From: Microbispora hainanensis | Lineage (GTDB): Bacteria > Actinomycetota > Actinomycetes > Streptosporangiales > Streptosporangiaceae | Length of the DNA: 64,000 bases | Direction of reading: 5' to 3' | Assembly: GCF_006874475.1 (NCBI RefSeq) | Contig: NZ_VIRM01000049.1 | Location: 1-64,000 of the forward strand | Part shown: positions 31,875-39,370 of the stretch, one piece after another | Numbering within the stretch: the stretch's first letter is position 1 | How the letters are laid out: each line of letters begins with the position of its first letter | Position numbers and translations under genes: made by a program | Notes under the pieces: generated by a model | Database searches by the model: none | What the model was told of the DNA's origin: nothing | The model's input: the letters and a program-made list of their open reading frames with translations, nothing else

Positions 31875-32825
31875 ATGCCTCATTCGACGGCGCACGTCGT
31901 CACCGACAGGCCCGAGCGCTACATCAAGCAGCTCGTGTCGCACATGGGCCACAAGGCGCAGGCCGTGCTCGGCGGCGACGGCCGGGCGGTCATCGAGGTG
32001 CGGTCCGGGCGGTGCGTGCTGCGGCCGCACGACGGCGGACTGGAGATGATCGCGACCGCCGCCGACGCCGAATCGCTGCTCGGCGTGCAGGACGTCGTCG
32101 CCCGTCACCTGCTGCGGTTCGCCACCCAGGAGGAGCTCGCGGCCGACTGGTCGCCCCCGGTCGCGGGCGACGCGGCGTGGGCCGTGTCGCCGGTCGTGGA
32201 CGACTACCTGCTCACGCACTGCTCCCCTGCCGACGAGGTGCTGAACGACCTGGTGGTCAGGACGCGGGAGGAGACGGGCGGCGCGGCCGGGATGCAGGTC
32301 TCGCACGACGAGGGCGCCCTGCTGACGATGCTGGTGCGCCTGTCGGGCGCCCGCCTGGCCGTCGAGGTGGGGGTGTTCACCGGCTACTCCTCGATCTGCA
32401 TCGCCCGGGGACTGCCGCCGGACGGGCGGCTGCTGGCGTGCGACGTGAGCACGGAGTGGACGTCGATCGCCAGGAACTACTGGGAGCGCGCCGGTGTGGC
32501 CGACCGCGTCGACCTGCGGATCGGGCCGGCGCTGGAGACGCTGCGCGCGCTTCCCGCCGAGCCGTCCATCGGTTTCGCCTTCATCGACGCCGACAAGCAG
32601 GGCTACCCCGACTACTACGAGGAGGTGGTCACCCGGCTCACCCCGGGCGGGCTGGTCGTGCTCGACAACGTGTTCCAGGGCGGGCGCGTGTTCGACCCGG
32701 CCTTCCAGGGGGACGCGCAGGTGGCCGTACGCCGCCTGAACGAGACGATCGCGCGGGACAGCCGGGTCGAGTCGGTGATGCTGCCGGTGCGCGACGGGAT
32801 CACGATCGCCCGGCGGGTGGGCTGA
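31875..32825 (+). CDS. Fusion: DUF2218 domain + O-methyltransferase
   Basis: A 316-residue two-domain protein. Residues 1-92 match DUF2218 (AHVVTDRPERYIKQLVSHMGHKA; RCVLRPHDGGLEMIATAADAE; VQDVVARHLLRFATQEEL). Residues 105-316 are a family-3 SAM-dependent O-methyltransferase with EVGVFTGYSS at 164-173, ACDVSTEW for ribose binding, and FIDADK at 236-241 supplying the metal ligand. Stand-alone forms of both domains are common; the join is unusual. The start ATG has GGAGGAAGCC upstream. Probably regulated by the divergent ArsR gene. Catechol-like substrates are typical of the methyltransferase family, but the actual one is unknown. Confidence 0.85.
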   Translation: MPHSTAHVVTDRPERYIKQLVSHMGHKAQAVLGGDGRAVIEVRSGRCVLRPHDGGLEMIATAADAESLLGVQDVVARHLLRFATQEELAADWSPPVAGDAAWAVSPVVDDYLLTHCSPADEVLNDLVVRTREETGGAAGMQVSHDEGALLTMLVRLSGARLAVEVGVFTGYSSICIARGLPPDGRLLACDVSTEWTSIARNYWERAGVADRVDLRIGPALETLRALPAEPSIGFAFIDADKQGYPDYYEEVVTRLTPGGLVVLDNVFQGGRVFDPAFQGDAQVAVRRLNETIARDSRVESVMLPVRDGITIARRVG

Positions 32826-32847
32826 CCCGCGAGGGCTTGTGCGGGGG

Positions 32848-33729
32848 TCAGCCGATCACACGGGCGAGGAACTCCTCGAAGGTCGTCGGTGTCGCGGTCT
32901 CGGTGTCACGCGGCTGGGTCATGACGATCCGGCGTTCGGCGACGTCGGTCATCATGGCGGTGGTGCCGTCCGCCATGTGCGGGGAGAACCCGGCAGCGAG
33001 AAGACGCTCGCGCATCGCGGCGGCGTCGATCCGTTCGTAGCGCGCCCCAGGGCGTCCAACTGCCTGTCCGATAGCGGCGATGATCTCGTCGAGCGTGATG
33101 TCCCGGGGACCCTGCAGTTCGAGCGTGCCGGTGCCGGCCCTGCGGCGCCCGGTGAGAAGATCCGCGGCGACGGCGCCGATGTCGGCCGTGGCGATGGCCG
33201 GGAGAGGGATGTCCCCGGGGATGAGCCCGTGGGCGGTGCCGGTGGCCCGCACCTCTTCGATCATCGGCAGGGTGTTCTCCATGAACCACCCGGCCCGCAG
33301 GTGGGTCACCTCCACACCGGTCAGGGTGTCGAGCGCTTCTTCGAACGGCCGCAGCCCCCACACCGGGCCACGGGCACCGGCGTAACTCGCGGCCCAGCCG
33401 CTCAGGCCGACGACCCGGGTGAGGCCGTCGAGCGCGTCGAGCGCTTGACGATAAGCGCTGATCACGCGCCGCTGGTAGGCGGGGAAGTCGCTGCTGCCGG
33501 GGATGAGGCCGGGTGCGATCATGACGAACGCCGCGCGGGCACCGGCGAAGGCCTCCCGGAGGCCGTGGGGGTCGTCGGGACATACTTCGGCCGCTTCGGC
33601 GCCGCGCTCCACGAATCGCTGAAGCCGGCCGCGGTCGCGGCCCAGCACCCGAATCCGGTGTCCGGCGGCGAGCAATGCCTCGGCGACGGCGGAACCGGTG
33701 TCGCTGGTGGCGGATGAGACGACAATCAC
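32848..33729 (-). CDS. NmrA/NAD(P)H-binding-type epimerase-fold protein
   Basis: A 293-residue atypical SDR. The N-terminal nucleotide motif is degenerate (SSATSDTGSAVAEALLAAGHRIRVLGRD), followed by FVMIAPGL, LSGWAAS in place of the catalytic triad region, and HLRAGWFMENTLP, the classic NmrA element. Members reduce quinones or act as redox sensors. GAGGAG seven bases before the GTG fixes the start. It is the third gene in a same-strand run: metallo-hydrolase, XRE regulator, NmrA. Confidence 0.85.
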   Translation of the reverse strand: MIVVSSATSDTGSAVAEALLAAGHRIRVLGRDRGRLQRFVERGAEAAEVCPDDPHGLREAFAGARAAFVMIAPGLIPGSSDFPAYQRRVISAYRQALDALDGLTRVVGLSGWAASYAGARGPVWGLRPFEEALDTLTGVEVTHLRAGWFMENTLPMIEEVRATGTAHGLIPGDIPLPAIATADIGAVAADLLTGRRRAGTGTLELQGPRDITLDEIIAAIGQAVGRPGARYERIDAAAMRERLLAAGFSPHMADGTTAMMTDVAERRIVMTQPRDTETATPTTFEEFLARVIG

Positions 33730-33791
33730 ACGTGCTCCTCGCGTATCGGATCTTGACTGGGTTGACGACCGGCGTGCGCGCGGGCCGGCGG

Positions 33792-34649
33792 TCAGCCGGC
33801 GACGCGGACGCCGAGAAGTGCGAGCCGGTCGGCCGAGCGCGTGCCCGCCTTGGCCGCGCTCACGATCAGACGCTGCCCCGGATCGTCGGGCAGGCGGAGA
33901 ATCTCCTCGTTCAGCTCCAGCTCGCCGACGAGGGGATGCCGATAGCGGCGGACGGTGTGCAGGCAGTCGCGTACCGGGTGGTCGCGCCACAGGCGGGCGA
34001 AGTCCTCGCTGCCGGTGGCGAGCTCGGAGACGAGCCGGTGGAGGGCGAGGTCGTCGGGCCGCTCCGCCGTCGCCAGCCGCAGGTAGGACACGAGATCCTC
34101 GGCCTGGCGCTCCCAGTCGGCGAACAGATCGCGGAAACGAGGGCCGAGGAAGACCCGCCGGGCTTGATTCGGCGCGTCAGGTGTCCCGATGGCGGCGATC
34201 TCGGCGGTCGTGAGGCACCACAGCGCGTATCCGAGCGGGTTGCCCGCGAGGATGTCGGTGCGCCGTCCCACGAGCACGACCGCGCCGAGGCTGCTGCCGA
34301 CGAGGTCACGGATGGGATCGCGGACGTGGTCCTCGTTGCCGGTCCCCCGGACCGGCGGGAGGGCCCGTGCCAGGCGGTAGAGGTGCGCACGCTCGTCGGG
34401 TGACAGCTTCAGCGCCCGTGCGACGGCCTCCAGGATCGCATCCGAAACCTGATGGCTCTCGCCTCGCTCCAAGCGGGTGTAGTACGTCGTGCTGAGCCCG
34501 GCCAGCTCGGCGAGCTCCTCCCGTCTGAGCCCCGGCACCCTCCGGCGGTCGCCGTACGAGGGGGTGATGCCGAGCTCCTGTGGGGTCACTGCGGCACGAC
34601 GTGCCCGGAGAAACTCACCGAGCTCCTCCGACGACGACTTGCCGGCCAT
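33792..34649 (-). CDS. XRE-family regulator with MmyB-like ligand domain
   Basis: A 285-residue homologue of the regulator at 1590. It has HTH residues 8-65 (GEFLRARRAAVTPQELG; RVPGLRREELAELAGLSTTYYTRLERGE) and the MmyB-like domain from about 105 (LVGRRTDILAGNPLGYALW; the conserved LWRDHPVRDC; HPLVGELEL). GGAGGGG precedes the ATG. It lies between a metallo-hydrolase and an NmrA-type reductase on the same strand and probably regulates one or both. The ligand is unknown. Confidence 0.88.
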   Translation of the reverse strand: MAGKSSSEELGEFLRARRAAVTPQELGITPSYGDRRRVPGLRREELAELAGLSTTYYTRLERGESHQVSDAILEAVARALKLSPDERAHLYRLARALPPVRGTGNEDHVRDPIRDLVGSSLGAVVLVGRRTDILAGNPLGYALWCLTTAEIAAIGTPDAPNQARRVFLGPRFRDLFADWERQAEDLVSYLRLATAERPDDLALHRLVSELATGSEDFARLWRDHPVRDCLHTVRRYRHPLVGELELNEEILRLPDDPGQRLIVSAAKAGTRSADRLALLGVRVAG

Positions 34650-34795
34650 CACCCCTCCATCATGTCTCGCGCCCAGTGGCCTGGTCGCGCCGGGCATCCT
34701 GCTCTGCGGGCCCGCGCCGCTCGCGCGGGAACGCGCGCAGGCGCCGCGTGCGGCCGTCTCGGCTGAGGCAGGGGCGGCTGAGGCAGGGTCGATGG

Positions 34796-35692
34796 TCATG
34801 CGCACTCCAGCGGACGGTACGGCGCGGGCACCCACCGGGCCTCACCCTGACGGAACCGGATACGCCCGATGCCGGGGAAGGGAAGATGAGCGCCCCCGAC
34901 CACCCACCCCCGCATCCGGATCTCGTCCAAGATGCGCATGCGGGCGGCGCGGGCACCAGGCCGATCGCTGTCGATGTCCATCGCGACGTGCGGGGCCCGC
35001 AACTGAACGGTGTGACTGTGCATGGTGTCACCCCACAACAGCAGCCGCTCCCCGTCACCGCTCACCAGGTAGCCGCTGTGACCTGGGGTGTGGCCGTGGA
35101 GATCGACCGAGGTCACGCCCCGCACCGGCTGCTCACCGTAGGCGAAGGTGGAGAACCGGCCGCGGGCACGATAGGGCGTCAGCGCCTGCGCGGCCCATCG
35201 GTGGATCTGTGCGTGCACGCCCTCAGCGGCCGCGGCGTCGTTCAACCAGTGCTGAGCGTCGAGTGCCGACAGGTGGACGGTCGCGGACGGGAAGGCCGCC
35301 TCCCCGCCCGCGGTCACGAGACCGAAAGCGTGGTCGGGATGCAGGTGCGTGATGAGGACGTCGTCGACCAGTTCCGGGCTGACTCCGGCGGCGCGGAGGT
35401 TCTCCAGCAGATGACCGGTGCCTGGTCCGAGGGAGGTGCCGGCGCCCGCGTCGACCAGCACCGTGCGTCCGCCCGTCCGGAAGAGGAAGGTGTTCACGGC
35501 CGTCAGGAGGTCGCCCTCCGGTGGGAGGAATCCGTCAGCCAGGAGCTCGCTGATCCGCTCCGGCGACTCGCCGTGCATGTCGGTGGCGAGGATGGGCAGC
35601 GCCCCGTCGTAGACGGTGGTCACGGTGATTCCACCGACGCTGGTGCGCGCGAATCCCGGAGCCTGGGCTGGAGTTGTCGCGGTCGAACTCAT
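34796..35692 (-). CDS. MBL-fold metallo-hydrolase
   Basis: A 298-residue metallo-beta-lactamase-fold hydrolase. The metal motif THLHPDHAFGL (HxHxDH) is intact, followed by GHTPGHSGYLV (third His) and LLWGDTMHSHTVQL (Asp and last His region). The N-terminal strand pair is VGGITVTTVYDGALPI. Relatives include lactonases and glyoxalase II-like enzymes; the Ala after DH differs from typical lactonase spacing, so the substrate is open. The start removes 41 atypical residues. It is upstream of the XRE gene by 146 nt. Confidence 0.88.
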   Translation of the reverse strand: MSSTATTPAQAPGFARTSVGGITVTTVYDGALPILATDMHGESPERISELLADGFLPPEGDLLTAVNTFLFRTGGRTVLVDAGAGTSLGPGTGHLLENLRAAGVSPELVDDVLITHLHPDHAFGLVTAGGEAAFPSATVHLSALDAQHWLNDAAAAEGVHAQIHRWAAQALTPYRARGRFSTFAYGEQPVRGVTSVDLHGHTPGHSGYLVSGDGERLLLWGDTMHSHTVQLRAPHVAMDIDSDRPGARAARMRILDEIRMRGWVVGGAHLPFPGIGRIRFRQGEARWVPAPYRPLECA

Positions 35693-35826
35693 GACCCGAG
35701 TATTCGAGGGCTCGGCCGTCGCGTGCCTGTCCATGTCGTGGTCAGGCACGCGACGGCGGCACGGCTTCGGCACGGAGACGGGACGGCGCTCGTCCGGAAG
35801 GGCTGACTGTTGCATGGGGCGGGGCT

Positions 35827-35832
35827 TACGAT
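35827..35832 (+). promoter_or_regulatory. Probable -10 of a leaderless promoter
   Basis: TACGAT stands six bases before the ATG at 35839 of the L7/L12-like membrane protein gene, with no RBS. Confidence 0.45.
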
Positions 35833-35838
35833 GATCAC

Positions 35839-36294
35839 ATGTTCGGCTTGGGCACGGTCGAGGTGTTGGTCCTCGCCGTCATCGTGATCGCGCTTCTCGG
35901 TGTGGGTCTCGCGGCGGTGCGGGCCGGCGCACGCCCCGCCGGGCCGCTGGCCTGGCGCAGCCCCGGCCTGCTGCCGCCGGTCTCGGCCGACCTGCAGCAC
36001 CGGGTGCGGGAGCTGTACGCCGAGAACAAGAAAATCGAAGCGATCAAGCTGATCCGTGAGCAGACCGGGCTCGGCCTGAAGGAGGCCAAGGACCTGGCCG
36101 AGGCCCTGGCCGCCGGGCGGCCGCTGCCGGTGGCTCCGGACCACGCGCGGCCGGACCTGGCGTCGCGGGTGCGGGAGCTGAAGGCGGCCGGGCGCGGCGA
36201 GCAGGCGGTGTTCCTGGTGCGCGGCGAGACGGGCATGGGCCAGGCGGAGGCCGAGCGGTTCGTCGACGCGATCGACGTCGCCGGCGAGGCGTAG
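35839..36294 (+). CDS. Membrane protein with L7/L12-like C-terminal motifs
   Basis: A 151-residue protein. Residues 6-28 form one hydrophobic helix (VEVLVLAVIVIALLGVGLAAV) followed by a short linker. Residues 62-91 strongly resemble the C-terminal domain of ribosomal protein L7/L12: KKIEAIKLIREQTGLGLKEAKDLAEAL, with the conserved KxxxIKxxRxxTGLGLKEAK pattern. Residues 112-147 carry a second, degenerate copy (GEQAVFLVRGETGMGQAEAERFVDAI). It is not a ribosomal gene. A membrane-tethered factor that binds translation GTPases or other partners is conceivable but speculative. Confidence 0.75.
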   Translation: MFGLGTVEVLVLAVIVIALLGVGLAAVRAGARPAGPLAWRSPGLLPPVSADLQHRVRELYAENKKIEAIKLIREQTGLGLKEAKDLAEALAAGRPLPVAPDHARPDLASRVRELKAAGRGEQAVFLVRGETGMGQAEAERFVDAIDVAGEA

Positions 36295-36334
36295 AAGACA
36301 CGCCGCCGGGCTGTCCGCTGTCGGTGCGGGTCGG

Positions 36335-36340
36335 TACGGT
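36335..36340 (+). promoter_or_regulatory. Probable -10 of a leaderless promoter
   Basis: TACGGT is seven bases before the ATG at 36348 of the recombinase gene. This supports that start over a GTG eight codons upstream. Confidence 0.45.
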
Positions 36341-36347
36341 GTCGATC

Positions 36348-37439
36348 ATGCTGCCCGTACAGGTGAACAGGCTGACCGTGCAGGAGGCCGGGGATCGCTA
36401 TGTGGAGCTGGTCCGCGCCAAGACGGTGACCGGTGCGCTGTCGCCCTCCACGGCCGAGGTGTACGCGCGCGACGTGGCCACGTTCGTACGGCTGGCCGGG
36501 CCGGGCCGGGTGCTGGACGACCTGACCGGCGAGGACGTCGACGCGGTGCTGCTGGCCTTCGCGCGCAAGCCGGACGAGCGCAGGAAGCGCGACGGGCAGG
36601 ACAAGAGCAGCGGGGGAAACACGGGACAGAGCGCGGCGTCGCAGGCGAGGTTCCGCCGGTCGGTGTCGGCGTTGTTCCGGCACGCCACGTCGGCGGGGTG
36701 GGTGCATCTGGATCCGATGGCGGCCTCGTCGGTGCGGGCGCGCGAGCGGGGCGGGCTGCGGCCGGAGCGCCGGGCGCTGACCCGGGAGCAGGCCGAGGGC
36801 CTGATCGAGGCGGCGGCCTCGCCCGCCGCGCCGCCCGCGGAGACGGCCGGTTCGGGGGCGGGGCGGCGCAGGCGGGCCGACCAGCGGACGGAGGTGCGTG
36901 ACGCGCTGGTGGTGCTGCTGCTGACCACGCTGGGCCCGCGCGTGTCGGAGCTGGTGCGGGCCAACGTGGAGGACTTCTACACCAACGACGGGGTGCGTTA
37001 CTGGCGCATCTTCGGCAAGGGCGGGCGCACCCGGGACGTCCCGCTGCCCGATGCCGTCGCCTCCGCGCTCGACGCGTACCTGGCGGTGCGGGCGGGCGGG
37101 GACGGCGAGAAGGCGCTGCTGCTGTCGTGGCGGGGCAGGCGGCTGGCGCGGGGCGACGTGCAGGCGGTCATCGACCGGGTGCAGCGGCAGGTGGATCCCG
37201 GGCGGCGCCGGGCGGTGACGCCGCACGGGTTACGGCACACGACGGCGACGCACCTGCTGGCCGACGGCACGGACATGGACGCGGTGCGGCGGGTGCTGGG
37301 CCACAGCGACCTGTCGACGCTCGGCCGCTACCGCGACGACCTGCCCGGGGAGCTGGAGGTGGCGATGGGGTCGCACCCGCTGCTGCGCCGCCGGCGCGGC
37401 CGGGCCGTACGGGACGACCAGGCCGGGCCGGACGCCTAG
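36348..37439 (+). CDS. Tyrosine recombinase/integrase
   Basis: A 363-residue site-specific recombinase with an N-terminal SAM-like domain (residues 8-130) containing a charged Gly/Ser-rich insert near 75-98. In the C-terminal catalytic domain all six catalytic residues are visible: Arg198 in LGPRVSEL, Lys224 in GKGGRTRDVPLP, His293 and Arg296 in HGLRHTTATHLL, His319 in LGHSDLSTLGRYR, and nucleophile Tyr328. No excisionase, phage genes, tRNA attachment site or flanking repeats are seen, so it is a lone XerC-like enzyme or the residue of an element. Confidence 0.9.
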   Translation: MLPVQVNRLTVQEAGDRYVELVRAKTVTGALSPSTAEVYARDVATFVRLAGPGRVLDDLTGEDVDAVLLAFARKPDERRKRDGQDKSSGGNTGQSAASQARFRRSVSALFRHATSAGWVHLDPMAASSVRARERGGLRPERRALTREQAEGLIEAAASPAAPPAETAGSGAGRRRRADQRTEVRDALVVLLLTTLGPRVSELVRANVEDFYTNDGVRYWRIFGKGGRTRDVPLPDAVASALDAYLAVRAGGDGEKALLLSWRGRRLARGDVQAVIDRVQRQVDPGRRRAVTPHGLRHTTATHLLADGTDMDAVRRVLGHSDLSTLGRYRDDLPGELEVAMGSHPLLRRRRGRAVRDDQAGPDA

Positions 37440-37447
37440 CGGGGTGG

Positions 37448-38002
37448 TCAGGCGTCGCGCACGGGCTGGCGCAGGATGGTGCGCAGCGCCGCGGGATCGG
37501 TCTCCTGGACGCCGCTCAGGTAGATCTCGTGGTGGAGGCCGGCCGGGACGAGGCCGTGGGCGCGCATGAACTCGTCCATCAGCGCGAGCGACTTCGGTTC
37601 CTCGGCGAAGGAGCCGTGGTGGGTCATCTGGACGCACCGCCCGTCGGTGAAGGTGACGAGCTGGACGGCGTCGATGCCGGGGGCGGGGCGGGCGGCCTCG
37701 CGGGCCTGCTCGGCGAGGGCGGGGTCGAGGGTGTCGGGCAGGCGCAGGAACAGGTGCCAGTGCCATTCGTCCCTGGGCACGTCGAGGGGATGGCGGGTGG
37801 TGTCCTCGACCCACCAGCGGCCTTCGAGCACGGGCATGGGCAGTCCGGCGAGTCCGGTGAGTGGTCCCGCGACGGCGTACAGGGCGGTGATCGCGGCCAT
37901 GTGTGCGGGTCCGCCGGGCGCGCCGCGCCCGGTGACGCCGAGTCCCGTGACGGGGCCGAATTCGGCGAGTTCGGGGGTGTCGGCGGCGGAATACCAGTTC
38001 AT
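37448..38002 (-). CDS. GyrI-like small-molecule-binding protein
   Basis: A 184-residue stand-alone protein of the GyrI/SOUL-like effector-binding fold: VTGLGVTGRGAPGG opening, GRWWVEDTTRHPLDVPRDEWHWHLFLRLPD, then GIDAVQLVTFTDGRCVQMTHHGSFAEEPKSLALMDEFMRAHGLVPAGLHHEIYLSG, the diagnostic closing segment. The ATG overlaps the stop of the upstream MerR gene (ATGA). These proteins bind or hydrolyse hydrophobic cations and esters. It probably shares its ligand with the MerR regulator, which has the same type of domain. Confidence 0.85.
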   Translation of the reverse strand: MNWYSAADTPELAEFGPVTGLGVTGRGAPGGPAHMAAITALYAVAGPLTGLAGLPMPVLEGRWWVEDTTRHPLDVPRDEWHWHLFLRLPDTLDPALAEQAREAARPAPGIDAVQLVTFTDGRCVQMTHHGSFAEEPKSLALMDEFMRAHGLVPAGLHHEIYLSGVQETDPAALRTILRQPVRDA

Positions 38003-38826
38003 CGTTCGTCCTCCAGAGCGATCATCAGGTGGGTGACCAGCCGCTCGGGCGGGGTGGTCGCGGGGTCGGAGACGTAGGCCTCGCGGAGCGGGCCGGTGGG
38101 GGCGTGCCCGCGTTCGGCGCACCAGGCGAGCAGGGCGTGGGCGGTGAGCGGGATCTGGTCGTAGGGGCCGACGTGCGCGGCGACGGCGAACGTGCCGCCG
38201 GGCAGGATCTCGGGTGCGGCGCCGGGCACCTGCGGCAGGCCGGTGCCGGTGAGGGCGACCGCGACGGGGACGGACTCGCCGTAGTCGAGCGGGAACAGCC
38301 CGACGAGGGCGGGTGCGGGCGGCGCGGCGGCGAGCAGGCGGGCGACGCAGGCGGAGGTGGCGCGGCCGATGTCCTCGGGGGTGGCCGCCAGGTCGCGGAC
38401 GACGATCGCGGGGCGTGGCGGTTCGGCGACGAGGGTGACCTCGGCGCCGGGCAGGCCGGTGGCGAGGATGCGTTCGAGGCTGTTGAGGGTGCGCCTGCGG
38501 CGGGCGAGTTCGGCCTCCAGGTCGTCCCTGACCCGCGCGAGCGCGGCGGCCGCGGAGCCCCCTGCCGGGGCGTCCTGTCCCCCGTCGCCGCCGGACAACA
38601 CGTCCGCGATGACCGGCAGGGGGACGTCGAGGGAGCGCAGCAGGCCGATGACGAGCGCGTCGCGGGCCTGTGCGGTCCGGTAGTAGCGGTAGCCGCTGGC
38701 GGGGTCGATCCAGGCGGGTTCGAGCAGCCCCAGTGCGGCGTAGTGGCGCAGTTGCTTGACACTGAGCCGGGCGAGGCGGGCGAACTGCCCGATCGACAGA
38801 AGGTCGTCGTGCACGTGCCCCAGCAT
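37999..38826 (-). CDS. MerR-family regulator with GyrI-like effector domain
   Basis: A 275-residue BltR/BmrR-type regulator. It has a MerR HTH (LLSIGQFARLARLSVKQLRHYAALGLLEPAWIDPASGYRYY), the dimerisation coiled coil around 85-125 (LARVRDDLEAELARRRRTLNSLERIL), and a GyrI-like domain from about 130 (VGPYDQIPLTAHALLAWCAERGHAPTGPLREAYV). GGGAGAGG precedes the chosen ATG; an earlier in-frame ATG lies inside the operator. It is followed by a four-base overlap with the GyrI-like gene. It is divergent from the DGPF/ECF42 genes. Confidence 0.88.
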   Translation of the reverse strand: MLGHVHDDLLSIGQFARLARLSVKQLRHYAALGLLEPAWIDPASGYRYYRTAQARDALVIGLLRSLDVPLPVIADVLSGGDGGQDAPAGGSAAAALARVRDDLEAELARRRRTLNSLERILATGLPGAEVTLVAEPPRPAIVVRDLAATPEDIGRATSACVARLLAAAPPAPALVGLFPLDYGESVPVAVALTGTGLPQVPGAAPEILPGGTFAVAAHVGPYDQIPLTAHALLAWCAERGHAPTGPLREAYVSDPATTPPERLVTHLMIALEDER

Positions 38827-38829
38827 GGC

Positions 38830-38848
38830 CTCTCCCCCGGTGGGAGAG
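38830..38848. promoter_or_regulatory. MerR-type operator dyad
   Basis: CTCTCCC-CCGGT-GGGAGAG is a perfect seven-base inverted repeat lying 3-22 bases upstream of the MerR start, so the protein could block its own transcription or translation. Confidence 0.5.
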
Positions 38849-38886
38849 TCCACCACCGGATTCTTTCGAGAAATTGTCGTGCCGGG

Positions 38887-38913
38887 TGTCGAGAATGTGG
38901 TGCCGGCTCCGTC
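38887..38913 (+). promoter_or_regulatory. ECF42-type promoter
   Basis: TGTCGA (38887-38892) and CGTC (38910-38913) are separated by 17 bases, the -35/-10 arrangement described for ECF42 sigma factors. It stands about 50 bases before the DGPF gene and suggests autoregulation by the linked sigma factor. Confidence 0.65.
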
Positions 38914-38962
38914 CCAGGGATGCGAGCGGCCACGACAGGCCCCACGACACAGGAGAACGACG

Positions 38963-39370
38963 ATGAAATACCTGATCCTGAAGCACTACCGGGGCGGCCC
39001 GGCCCCCGTCGTCGACTGCGGGACGATGGACACGTGGACGCCGGAGGAGGTCGACGCGCACGTGCAGTTCATGCGTGACTTCGCGGCCCGCCTGGAGGAG
39101 ACGGGCGAGTACGTCGAGGGCCAGGGCCTGTCCCCCGAGGGCGCGTTCGTACGGTACGACGGCGAAGGGCGCCCGCCGGTGACCGACGGCCCGTTCGCCG
39201 AGACCAAGGACCTCATCGCCGGCTGGATGGTCATCGACGTGGACTCCTGGGACCGGGCGGTCCAGCTCGCCGGGGAGCTGTCGGCCGCTCCCGGGCCCGG
39301 CGGCAAGCCCATCCACGAGTGGCTGGAGGTCCGGCCGTTCCTCACCGAGCCGCCCACGGTCACCGAGTGA
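38963..39370 (+). CDS. DGPF (YCII-related) protein
   Basis: A 135-residue YCII/DGPF-domain protein: MKYLILKHYRGG opening, DFAARLEETGEYVEGQGLSPEGAFVRYDG, and the name motif VTDGPFAETKDLIAGWMVIDV. DGPF genes are the standard partners and targets of ECF42 sigma factors; their molecular activity is not known. AGGAGA six bases upstream of the ATG confirms the start. The stop overlaps the GTG of the sigma gene (GTGA), so the two are translationally coupled. Confidence 0.92.
   Translation: MKYLILKHYRGGPAPVVDCGTMDTWTPEEVDAHVQFMRDFAARLEETGEYVEGQGLSPEGAFVRYDGEGRPPVTDGPFAETKDLIAGWMVIDVDSWDRAVQLAGELSAAPGPGGKPIHEWLEVRPFLTEPPTVTE

Noticed and set aside
36348-37439. The recombinase as the marker of a genomic island or prophage
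   Set aside because: No tRNA, flanking direct repeats, phage genes or change in base composition were seen; neighbours are ordinary chromosomal-type genes.
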